Assembly: GCA_029204045.2 (NCBI GenBank)
Contig: CM055076.1
Location: 13,554,069 to 13,618,068, forward strand
Source: Tillandsia leiboldiana
Taxonomy: Eukaryota; Streptophyta; Magnoliopsida; Poales; Bromeliaceae
Reading direction: 5' to 3'
Length of the DNA stretch: 64,000 nucleotides
A program made the translations under genes and the position numbers. Position 1 is the first letter of the stretch. Each line of letters opens with the position of its first letter. Shown here piece by piece: positions 53,885 through 64,000 of this stretch. The notes beneath the pieces were generated by a model. The model had not been told where the DNA came from. It searched no databases and was given only the letters and a program-made list of their open reading frames with translations.

Positions 53885-54107
53885 TGCAGAGCAGGCAGTA
53901 CCGGTTTTTACTGGTCCATTGATTGGGTTTATTCAGGCAGATACTTTTACTGATGCATTCATATAGTACTTTTCTGGCACTGCATTTAGAGACATAGTAG
54001 TGGTAGTTTCTTTTATCAGCGGTCTTATAGCTTACCACTTTCCTTTTCCTTTTGCCTCTGGTAGACCTAGTGGGTACGTCGGAGTTTGAGGCTTTACCCA
54101 CTAGGGG
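53885..54107 (+). repeat. 3' LTR of the outer chromovirus, second part
   Basis: Continues the LTR broken at 43395; it matches 57310-57535 of the LARD-like LTR (GCAGAGCAGGCAGTACC, GACCTAGTGGG, TTTACCCACTAGGGG). It is interrupted again at 54108. AGGGG (54103-54107) is the expected target duplication of the next element. Confidence 0.8.
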
Positions 54108-54650
54108 TGTGGTGACCCGGATCCTTGCAGGGCTTTTGCAGTGTGACCAGCAGCTTCTGGAAGCCTACGCGGCATGTCGGCGGTGTTCGTGCGCCAATTT
54201 GGACACAAGTGATGGACTCGGGGCTTAAATTGGATCACGCGGGTAACCGGAAGACCCCGTCGGATGTTTAGAGGCGTCTTCGCGCAAATTGGATATCAAA
54301 TTTGGACTCGACGCGAAAAAACGGATTAATTTTACCTTTCCGGGAGCCTTCGGCAAATTTTAGGATTGGAATTGGGCGAAACGGACGCCGGATTTGGAAT
54401 CAGCGCGCGAAAACGGTCAAGATGGACTATTTACTTGTATTTTTGGTGCTCGGGTACTGTTCACTGGCCGGAACAGTAACTCCGGCGATCGCCGGCGGCC
54501 GGCAGCGGCGGCGGGCAGCGCCGGCGGGCGGCGGCGCGGCCTCGGGCAGGCGGCACAGCGGCCGCACGCGGCGCGGGCAGGGCGCGGGCAGCGCGCGGCG
54601 GCCTCGGGCAGGCGCGCGGTCCACGGCCCGGGCGTGCACCGTAGCGGTGC

Positions 54651-54875
54651 CACGTGGCAGATGATGGTTGGGCGGCTCACAGCGCGCGGTCCACAGAGTT
54701 TCGCGGGTGCACGGTGGACCGACGGACACGTGGCGGCTGTTGATTGGTGCGGCTTTGTGCGCGCGGTCCACGCAATGGGTGGAGGAGGTGCCGTACGCGA
54801 CGTGCGGGATGGTGCGGCGTGCGCGGTGCACGGGCGGTGCACGGTGGTTGGGGCCACGTGGCGCTCTGCTATTGG
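54651..54875 (+). promoter_or_regulatory. G-box/CCAAT modules in the LARD-like LTR
   Basis: CACGTGGC at 54651, 54727 and 54855. The last two are followed by ATTGG at 54743 and 54871, both 16 nt after the box start; the first is followed by GTTGG at 54667. Same 16-nt offset as in the solo LTR. Confidence 0.6.
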
Positions 54876-54996
54876 CGGGCGCACGTGCTCCGGGCGCAGC
54901 GGAAAATTTAGGGGACTTGTTGGGAATTTTTGCAAAAGACTTTTCTGGTTTTGCCTTAAGTTGCATCCCGAGGGCTCTTCAAGGGGGATTTTCGAC

Positions 54997-55021
54997 CCCT
55001 TCGAGCTCTCAGCTCGAAGGG
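54997..55021 (+). other. Perfect 11-bp hairpin in the LARD-like LTR
   Basis: CCCTTCGAGCT, loop CTC, AGCTCGAAGGG. Repeated at 62356-62380 in the 3' LTR. Confidence 0.7.
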
Positions 55022-57939
55022 TGATGAGAAGGAGAAATCTTCTCCATGAAGTGAAGATTACACCCGCCAAGTTTCAGAATTTAGAAGGCTCGAATCCCGA
55101 GGTTTTGGATTTTACGGCGCGGCGCGAAGTTGCATTTCCTGTGTTCTTCTTCGGCGCAGCAGCGGTGTTTTAGCTCCGCTGGTCTACCCCGAGCTCCTTT
55201 TTCTGTGATTTTTGCGCAGTTGGCTTCACGACAGGTAGGGCTTCATCTTTCATTTTGATCGCGTATTCTGATTTTAACTCCTTGGCACGGATCCCGAGGC
55301 ATTAATGTGAACCCTTTTTCTGTGAGGATTGTGAGGACAGCATCGGAGTATTTTGGCCATATCTTCGCGCTCGAGTGTCAGACGAAGACGAGCTTATACA
55401 ACTTTTTCAGCTACGGATCACAAGGAACGCGCTCGTATTTTTCTTGGAATTTCTTGAGATTTATTTCGTGGTGAAAATCACTGTTTTCTCAGTGTACAGT
55501 GCGCAGTCTTTTTCCACAGTTTGTTGTTTGGTTCACCACCTTGCCGAATTTATATCTTGTCTTACCGAACTCAGAGTGGGACGTGCAAGCTACCGTTGCG
55601 AAGCTATCGACGCGAGGATCGCTGTGGTATTTTTCTGGGAATTTTCTGGGCACTTTCTGCAGGTGAAAATTTAGCAGTTTTGGGACAGATATTGTATGTG
55701 ATTATAAGAGCATTATTTGGGAGTCTAAGTGTGTTTAGTCGATTTTGTATTGTACCAGGAGTGTTACGGGTGTGCTGAACTTGTTGGAGCAAGGGTTTGG
55801 AATTTCGGGTATTTTCAGCTGTACGGGACCGGACAGTTCGCACTTCAGGTGGGTGGTTGCTATATCCCTCTTTTCTGATACACCCACTAGGAATATTAGA
55901 GAGAACCTCTTTATTGGACATATTGAATGACAATTTAATGGACATGCATCCTTAATTAATAAAATGGTGAGCCTATCATATGAAAAATGCTATAGTGGGA
56001 GTCTGATAGTCATTGGAACATATACATGCTTAGGGGAATATTATTGTCATTTAACTTAGCATGGGGGGATTTACTTTTATGTTGGGATATTATGATGTGT
56101 GTTGCGGGAGGACACCACTTGAGGATATTTTGGACAGGCATAGGGGATGGTTTATATGAGGGTGATTAGCAGATTATGGACAGGTGTGGTCGGATTATGA
56201 TTTTAGCATGATGATTATACCCAGGTGAAGCTATTAATTGTTACGCTGGTCGAACCACTATTTGTCACAAGTTTCTCCTATCCCTCTTGAGGACATAGGC
56301 TGGCTTATTTGGACATTTTGTAGGGCCATTTCTTGTCGCCACACTTTATGTGGGATTTGATTTAGAAGAAACATATTTCCTTCTTCACCCCCTATTCTTT
56401 AGTCAGGTGACTATGTGTTGCTCGGGTTTGAGCAGGGGATTGGCATTGTGTAGCTGGGGCTTAGATTTTAGCCTCTGGGGTATTATGGTTACCGCGGATA
56501 GTAGGCGGGGGACCAGATGTCATATGTGGGACATGTTTGTGATCCTGGGTGTTGTTGTGAAACCCTACTTTTAATTACCCTCTAGGCATTGGAGTAGCTT
56601 CTATGATTAGAAGGCTGATTAGTAAATTGTGGGCTTTGGGCATGCATTTTAGACAGGCACAGGCTATCTTTTATTTACTACTCTTATACTTTTATCAGCA
56701 TGCTTTAGCAAGGTAAAAACTTCTCGACTTCTTTTTTATATTATATCATCTTGGGACATTTGCATGCTTGTATGGTCACCTAGATAGGCCATCTTTTTCT
56801 GCTACACTATCATGCTGGAACTGACATAGGAGAAACCATTTTTGTTATTCTTTTCTCCTTTCATTTGAGGCTCAGGGTATTTGCAGCTCGTGCGCGAGCA
56901 GGTGGATAGGATAGTGTAGTCAGGTTCTCGGTTTTGGGACAGGCAGGGTATTGCGGCAACCGCGGACATTGGGCGGTTGACCGGAGGTTTCTTATGCATC
57001 AGATTGGGTATCAGGTCTCTTGTGGATGGATTTCCCACGGTTTGTCTATCTTGCATCGGGTTGAGATCGGGTCTTTCTTTAGTGGATGGGTTTTCCCACT
57101 TTGATCATAGTCATGATCCAGTCCTGCTATTATGAGACAGTGGTTACAGAGATGCTTGTTACAGTGATACTTTACTCGTGTGGGTCGCTCCCCTCGAGTG
57201 CCACTCCGGAGTAGGCTTTCCACGGTGCAGAGCGCCGGGCACCATGCTGGGTTTTGAGTCCTTGGGACTCCTTTGCTTCGGTGTTATGCGTAGGCTGGCA
57301 TACCCGTCGCGGCAGAGCAGGCAGTACCAGTGTTTACTGGTGGTCAGATTGGGTTATTCTGGCAGACATTTATTTTCTGATGCATACATTTAGCTATTCT
57401 ATTAGCTCGGCATTTTAGAGGCATTCTAGTGGTAGCTTTTCATCAGGAGTCTCATTCTTTTTGCATACCGCCTTTGTTTTCCTTTGCCTCTGGTTGACCT
57501 AGTGGGCGTGTCAAAGTTTGAGGTTTTACCCACTAGGGGAGGCTACTGGTTTACTAGTAGTTCTCACCCCCATTCTTCTCTCCTCTTTTTCTTCTCCCTT
57601 GTTTTGCAGAGTCTTCTGCGGGTGCTACTGGACTTTCAGTGGCGGGTCGAGGAGAGAGGACGGCTGAGTAGATAGATCTCGAGGCAGGATGAGCGTGTTA
57701 GCTGGACTATTGGGGTACCCAGGTTTTCCTCAGACGGTTGTACTTTCACTTTTGGGACTGGCTTTTGCCAGCAGGTTGTATTTATTATTTTGTGAGCTGG
57801 GAGAGACTGATGTATCATTTATACTGATGTATTGTATTTTATTTCCAGCTTCAGTCTGAGATGTATTAGTTTTAGTTCAGCTCTATTTTTATTGCTCTTT
57901 TATTATATCATTTATATCTGAGCAGGTTGTTGGCGCTTC

Positions 57940-58007
57940 GTGTACACGGGAAATACCGTGTGCACGGCGGATCTGTGGACGGGCCCGGGTTCTGGTTTAC
58001 ACCCGGG
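57940..58007 (+). other. Twin U5 hairpins of the LARD-like LTR
   Basis: GTGTACACGG (57940-57949), a six-base loop, CCGTGTGCAC (57956-57965), with one G-U type pair. Then CCCGGGT (57984-57990), loop TCTGGTTTAC, ACCCGGG (58001-58007). Confidence 0.6.
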
Positions 58008-58015
58008 GCGTGACA

Positions 58016-61000
58016 GATTAAGTTGGTATCAGAGCTTAGGGATAGGTCAGTTGGGACTTAGGAAACCCTAGGCTTATGGCGGACCCTAGGATGTTAGGGC
58101 GTGAGAGACGCGACATTTTGCGGAAGTCGGTGATTTGGTTTTGACTCTTCCTGTGAGTGAAGAGGGATCGACATACCCCATTTTTGTGGGACAGTTATGT
58201 TGGCTGCAGACAACATAAAGTTGCAAAAATAGGAGGATGTCTTTGACTTTCGCTAGATTGGGTCGAGTGTTTGGGATGTGTTGATTTGCGGTTTGTCGTG
58301 GCGAGCGGTGTCTCCCCGACGTTGGGCCCTGACCCGGGTGCACTTTGGTGCAGTAGTTGGGTCTGAGCTAGTTGTTTCAGGCCGGATACCAATTTGGAGT
58401 CAGAGAGCTCCGGACCCTGATGACAGGATTGTCAGAGGCCTATCAGCGGCAGAGTGAACGAGCATATGGTTTTGTGACACAGTTGTCAGAGCGGCGGGCA
58501 GCTCGACAGTGCTTCCTTCTGAGACCACCCGATTGCAGCATCCTCAAGGGCGGGGATTTCTGTGGTATTGATGGAGTGAGTAGCCCTTCGTGCCGATGTT
58601 TAGTGACGAGGCGCCGAGGCAGGGTGGATAGTTGACAGCTGATGAGCTATGGGACACTATTGATCAGTTGAGCCAGTTTCGGCAGATAAACCATCCCGAT
58701 TCATAGGATTAAGTTTGGAGCCTCTTGGGGTAGAATCGTGGCTGGTAGAGATGGAGAGACTACTTGACAGCCTCCTTGTGTTAAAGGGTTTACGCAGTTG
58801 TCAAACTGCGCGCTCTATGATTTGGGGGACATGGCGCATAGGATATGCGTGACTGTGAGTGGACTGCGTCAGGATACCTTTCAGGTTATTTGATTTCCCC
58901 CGTTTTGGATTTTGGATGCCTCGATGGAGTAGGCATTGTGTATGGAGCATAGTGTTACAGTTCCTTTGGATAGGGGTCTGCCGCCAGAGGCGAGTCTTGG
59001 ATATAGGCGCTTGGCGCTAGGTGTTGGAGGATAGATCGGCCGGCAGAGACATTCTCGTTTTCCCTTCTGGGATGGTGGATATCCTTGTGGATGGATTATG
59101 TAAAGCTTACCCCAGGGGGATGTTACCCTGTGTGTTTGATAACTGGCATGTTTGGGGGTGCATTATATGTGTTTGAGGGGTGAGCTTAGTAAGGATAATT
59201 GTATAAGGAATTACATGAATCATTTGTGCTTGGTCGTGTGACGATGATATTCAGGTGGATTTCTGAGACGTCAGGGGTTGGGTAGACCCCGATGACAGCA
59301 ACAGCCCTTTTTTTTTATCAGAGTGGCGCAGCGGTAGCGTGGATTGGCTGTCTGCGAGAGACCACGTTCGGCACCTCCGTGTGAGCATGGACAGAGGTCG
59401 TGCTCCCCTTTGTGATTGGTCTAGATATTTTGGCAGGCTGAGCGACGAGCACTTGCATCGAGCGGATGAATCTGTGCTGCCCGGTTGGAGGGCGCCACGG
59501 TAGTGGATTGAGTTGTCGCAGGTATGATTTCATCACAGCAGTCGGAGCTAGAGCATGTTGCATTCCTGCATGGACTAGAGGTAGAGTCGTTACCACATGC
59601 ACTTGAGGTACAGGTTACTGTTGGCATTGTGTAGGTGGGGGAGGCTTGTGGATTATGTCCAGTGCAGTAGAGGCCGTGAGTTATGCCGGCAGACATATTG
59701 GTATTTGTGGCAGCTTGGTGTTTGACCCAGTGCTTGGGATTGGTTGGCGTAGTGCCACAGGATGTTTGACTGCTGAGATAAAGGACTTTGATTCTCTCCA
59801 AAGCGGATAATGGAAGGCATTTTTGTTGTTGAGACTGTTTGAGCACACCAGTTACGGCGACAGAGTGAGAGGTGCCTACGGCGGCAGCGGGACTTAAGGA
59901 TACCCCTATTGCTCGTGAGATCCCGGGTGTGAGTCCATTTGAGCCGATGATTATGCCGCCGGAAGGGAGATTAAGAGTGTGATTAACGTGGTTTTGGAAA
60001 CCGCGCGAACTTCATAGCACCTCGTTGGATATCGCCTTTAGAGCTGCGAGAGTTGATGTCTTAGGTGCGTGGATTTGATGGATGGAGGGTCTGTTTGACC
60101 TAGTGTCACGTCGTTGATACACGACGGTGAGAGCCCTTTGTGATTGGAGCCCAGTCAGGTCCAGGTATTATTTAGGGCCTTTTGATGGAGTTCTGCCCCG
60201 GCAGTCGGTCGATTGTGATGCCTGCACCAGTTTGGATTTTCAGTTGAGTGTTTCGCCAAGATGGCGTTCAAGAGACGCTAGGGGCATTACGAGTACAGTG
60301 AAGCCAATGGAATGACTAATGCCTTGTTGCCTTTAAGATTGAGGAATTCTGTATTCCAGCGGGACTTGAACGGATTGATAGCGGCATTCTCTAGGGATAT
60401 TTTGGTTTTATCCCCTCCCCGAATGATTTAGAGCTTGTGAAGCTTGGTGGATGCTGTGGTAAAGTCTGTGAGGAAGAAGCTGTATGCCAAGTCGTTGTGG
60501 TACAAGTTTTAGCTTCGAGAGCATATCTTCCTGGATTACTTATTTTAGCCATAGGGGCAGCTGTGGAAATCCGGCCAAAATGGATGCTATTTAAGACTGG
60601 CCGAGACCGACGGTTATTGTTGGGGTGAGGAGCTTTTGGACCGGATAGTGCCAGCTGAGCTTGACGAGCGGATGATGAGATTGGTACCAGCACCGTTTTT
60701 AACCTAGTCAGTAGTGGGAGATGGGTTTGTGAGTTATAGTGATACCTCCCACTGTGGCTGTAGAGCTACCTTTGAATTTTGTTGAGCATCCAGTATCACC
60801 CCGACTGAGACACTGTGGTGGCGGATACCTGGAGCAGAAGGGCTTTTGAGAGTTGAGTTTGATGGTTCCATAGCTGGCGCTGTGTGGGGCCATTCTGGTG
60901 TTCAGTGTTTGAGTTTGTGTCCCAGAGGATCCCTTTTGATGAGAGGCCGCGGCTGAGCAATCCACTTGGATGGTTGAGTTTTGAGGGCGACCGAGTGTGA

Positions 61001-61466
61001 GCCCCTACTTGTTAGGGCCCCTTTTCTGTGCTGGTGTTTTTGTGGATGTGTCTCGGATCACTTTGGTTGAGTTGGCTCTTGGGAGTGATTTTAGAGCGTG
61101 TTGCTCGGGCTGTTCGTTCCTTTCCCCCAATCTTTTGTTGGAGTTTTGAGGTTTTTCTGCGTCTCAGCTCTGGAGGGTTATGCTTTGGACCCCTCGCCCG
61201 TGACTGACTCGTTCCTTTTGAGGTCTGTGAGAGTTTGGGGTACGAGGGACGTCCGTTGCGAATTCCGGCTCGTGAGGTGAGGGAATTGCGGAATCGGGCT
61301 TTGCCGTTCTGGTTATTATTGATGTTGTTGCTGAGGAGGAATCACGGGGAGTGATAGGTGACTTGGAAGCTGGAGACGGCGGTGTTGAGTTTTGACCCCT
61401 GGTTTCTGAGACTCCTTGGGAGTTGCTTTAGTTTCGAGGACGAAACTTTCTTTTAGTGGGGGAGGA
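58016..61466 (+). pseudogene. Interior of the LARD-like element: PBS, decayed gag-pol, PPT
   Basis: PBS TGGTATCAGAGC at 58024-58035. From there no long frame is open, but faint chromovirus order is kept. A Gag-like stretch is near 58390-58510 (LRTLMTGLSEAYQRQSERAY). RT fragments near 60020-60400 resemble the APYRMAPAELRELK, RYGHYEY and MPFGMTNA motifs. An LYAK...LREHIFLDY fragment is near 60480-60540. The REVRELRNRA and WKLE end of the chromodomain region is near 61270-61375. Post-pol hairpin AGTTTCG/AGGA/CGAAACT (61430-61447) and PPT AGTGGGGGAGGA (61455-61466) are intact. All coding blocks have stops and frameshifts, so no product is expected; cis-acting sites survive. Confidence 0.75.
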
Positions 61467-64000
61467 TGTGGTGACCCGGATCCTTGCAGGGCTTTTGCAG
61501 TGTGACCAGCAGCTTCTGGAAGCCTACGCGGCATGTCGGTGGTGTTCGTGCGCCAATTTGGACACAAGTGATGGACTCGGGGCTTAAATTGGATCACGCG
61601 GGTAACCGGAAGACCCCGTCGGATGTTTAGAGGCGTCTTCGCGCAAATTGGATATCAAATTTGGACTCGACGCGAAAAAACGGATTAATTTTACCTTTCC
61701 GGGAGCCTTCGGCAAATTTTAGGATTGGAATTGGGCGAAACGGACGCCGGATTTGGAATCAGCGCGCGAAAACGGTCAAGATGGACTATTTACTTGTATT
61801 TTTGGTGCTCGGGTACTGTTCACTGGCCGGAACAGTAACTCCGGCGATCGCCGGCGGCCGGCAGCGGCGGCCGGCAGCGCCGGCGGGCGGCGGCGCGGCC
61901 TCGGGCAGGCGGCACAGCGACCGCACGCGGCGCGGGCAGGGCGCGGGCAGCGCGCGGCGGCCTCGGGCAGGCGCGCGGTCCACGGCCCGGGTGTGCACCG
62001 TAGCGGTGCCACGTGGCGGATGATGGTTGGGCGGCTCACAGCGCGCGGTCCACAGAGTTTCGCGGGTGCACGGTGGACCGACGGACACGTGGCGGCTGTT
62101 GATTGGTGCGGCTTTGTGCGCGCGGTCCACGCAATGGGTGGAGCAGGTGCCGTACGCGACGTGCGGGATGGTGCGGCGTGCGCGGTGCACGGGCGGTGCA
62201 CGGTGGTTGGGGCCACGTGGCGCTCTGCTATTGGCGGGCGCACGTGCTCCGGGCGCAGCGGAAAATTTAGGGGACTTGTTGGGAATTTTTGCAAAAGACT
62301 TTTCTGGTTTTGCCTTAAGTTGCATCCCGAGGGCTCTTCAAGGGGGATTTTCGACCCCTTCGAGCTCTCAGCTCGAAGGGTGATGAGAAGGAGAAATCTT
62401 CTCCATGAAGTGAAGATTACACCCGCCAAGTTTCAGAATTTAGAAGGCTCGAATCCCGAGGTTTTGGATTTTACGGCGCGGCGCGAAGTTGCATTTCCTG
62501 TGTTCTTCTTCGGCGCAGCAGCGGTGTTTTAGCTCCGCTGGTCTACCCCGAGCTCCTTTTTCTGTGATTTTTGCGCAGTTGGCTTCACGACAGGTAGGGC
62601 TTCATCTTTCATTTTGATCGCGTATTCTGATTTTAACTCCTTGGCACGGATCCCGAGGCATTAATGTGAACCCTTTTTCTGTGAGGATTGTGAGGACAGC
62701 ATCGGAGTATTTTGGCCATATCTTCGCGCTCGAGTGTCAGACGAAGACGAGCTTATACAACTTTTTCAGCTACGGATCACAAGGAACGCGCTCGTATTTT
62801 TCTTGGAATTTCTTGAGATTTATTTCGTGGTGAAAATCACTGTTTTCTCAGTGTACAGTGCGCAGTCTTTTTCCACAGTTTGTTGTTTGGTTCACCACCT
62901 TGCCGAATTTATATCTTGTCTTACCGAACTCAGAGTGGGACGTGCAAGCTACCGTTGCGAAGCTATCGACGCGAGGATCGCTGTGGTATTTTTCTGGGAA
63001 TTTTCTGGGCACTTTCTGCAGGTGAAAATTTAGCAGTTTTGGGACAGATATTGTATGTGATTATAAGAGCATTATTTGGGAGTCTAAGTGTGTTTAGTCG
63101 ATTTTGTATTGTACCAGGAGTGTTACGGGTGTGCTGAACTTGTTGGAGCAAGGGTTTGGAATTTCGGGTATTTTCAGCTGTACGGGACCGGACAGTTCGC
63201 ACTTCAGGTGGGTGGTTGCTATATCCCTCTTTTCTGATACACCCACTAGGAATATTAGAGAGAACCTCTTTATTGGACATATTGAATGACAATTTAATGG
63301 ACATGCATCCTTAATTAATAAAATGGTGAGCCTATCATATGAAAAATGCTATAGTGGGAGTCTGATAGTCATTGGAACATATACATGCTTAGGGGAATAT
63401 TATTGTCATTTAACTTAGCATGGGGGGATTTACTTTTATGTTGGGATATTATGATGTGTGTTGCGGGAGGACACCACTTGAGGATATTTTGGACAGGCAT
63501 AGGGGATGGTTTATATGAGGGTGATTAGCAGATTATGGACAGGTGTGGTCGGATTATGATTTTAGCATGATGATTATACCCAGGTGAAGCTATTAATTGT
63601 TACGCTGGTCGAACCACTATTTGTCACAAGTTTCTCCTATCCCTCTTGAGGACATAGGCTGGCTTATTTGGACATTTTGTAGGGCCATTTCTTGTCGCCA
63701 CACTTTATGTGGGATTTGATTTAGAAGAAACATATTTCCTTCTTCACCCCCTATTCTTTAGTCAGGTGACTATGTGTTGCTCGGGTTTGAGCAGGGGATT
63801 GGCATTGTGTAGCCGGGGCTTAGATTTTAGCCTCTGGGGTATTATGGTTACCGCGGATAGTAGGCGGGGGACCAGATGTCATATGTGGGACATGTTTGTG
63901 ATCCTGGGTGTTGTTGTGAAACCCTACTTTTAATTACCCTCTAGGCATTGGAGTAGCTTCTATGATTAGAAGGCTGATTAGTAAATTGTGGGCTTTGGGC
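61467..64000 (+). repeat. 3' LTR of the LARD-like element (partial)
   Basis: First 2,534 bp of the LTR, cut by the window end. Identical plan to 54108-56641, with differences at positions equivalent to the G-box region and near 63814. Confidence 0.9.

Larger units (their letters stand above)
54108..58015 (+). repeat. 5' LTR of the LARD-like element (3,908 bp)
   Basis: Starts TGTGGTGACCCGGATCC, ends ACCCGGGGCGTGACA. U3 has G-box sites; no TATAAATA is found in the region where relatives have it. A perfect 11-bp hairpin lies at 54997-55021 and twin U5 hairpins at 57940-58007. The 259-aa frame at 54394-55173 recurs exactly at 61753 only because the LTR is duplicated. Confidence 0.9.
54108..64000 (+). 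mobile_element. LARD-like Gypsy derivative, runs off the window
   Basis: 5' LTR 54108-58015 (3,908 bp), PBS, 3.45-kb interior with only decayed gag-pol remnants, PPT, and 3' LTR from 61467 to the window end. The 2,534 bp of 3' LTR visible aligns without net length change to the 5' LTR, with about seven substitutions by eye (0.3%). Very long LTRs around a non-coding interior of about 3.5 kb fit the LARD class described from grasses. Confidence 0.85.

Noticed and set aside
54394..55173. 259-aa frame that is repeated almost exactly at 61753-62532
   Set aside because: The repetition is explained by the two LTRs of one element, not by a conserved gene. Composition is GC-driven and it spans the U3.
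59318..60693. Several 60-140-aa frames in the LARD-like interior
   Set aside because: They lie on mixed strands and frames over decayed pol remnants and do not follow the conserved motif order.

Overview
The window is plant nuclear repeat DNA, almost entirely nested LTR retrotransposons. Every retroelement primer-binding site is complementary to plant initiator-Met tRNA (TGGTATCAGAGC type), and the elements are Ty3/Gypsy chromoviruses of the Tekay/Del type and Ty1/Copia elements of the Sirevirus type. A decayed zinc-knuckle open reading frame at the left end belongs to a family I know best from monocots, so a monocot is the best guess (inference). No intact host gene, rRNA, tRNA gene or CRISPR array was found.

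Left part (1-26136). The zinc-knuckle pseudogene (284-4152) is split by a solo LTR (1193-3611) with a perfect 5-bp target-site duplication. A minus-strand Sirevirus follows. Its 3' LTR is 5050-6400, then a third ORF, pol and gag read right to left, and its 5' LTR (25495-26136) runs into a 100-N gap. A full-length young Tekay-type Gypsy (6602-17090, TSD AAGAG) sits inside it. This Gypsy has near-identical LTRs and one uninterrupted gag-pol frame, so it is the best candidate for a recently active autonomous element here.

Right part (26237-64000). The outermost recognisable unit is an old plus-strand chromovirus: pol C-terminus at 40424-40884, 3' LTR at 40932-43395 and 53885-54107. A minus-strand LTR (33365-34272 plus 38191-40423) landed in its pol. 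That LTR was in turn hit by a decayed Gypsy (26237-33364) and by a solo LTR (34273-38185, TSD ATAAT). The outer element's 3' LTR was hit by a nearly complete plus-strand Sirevirus (43396-53884) and by a LARD-like element (54108 to beyond the window) with 3.9-kb LTRs and a decayed interior.

The most interesting material is non-coding structure in the elements. (a) Both Sireviruses carry, in the transcribed leader part of the LTR, eight tandem hairpins with one constant hexaloop (TGGATT) and different, mostly self-complementary stems. (b) Upstream of the LTR TATA box lie pairs of TCCGGA palindromes about 20 bp apart, and the same array plus a TATA box recurs inside the element before the third ORF, suggesting a second internal promoter. 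(c) Phased CCGG palindromes also occur in an unrelated Gypsy solo LTR. (d) Chromovirus LTR ends and pol stop codons carry hairpins whose stem sequences change while pairing is kept. (e) The LARD-like element has LTRs about 0.3% apart but an interior decayed far beyond that, implying mobilisation in trans. All divergence values are by-eye counts.
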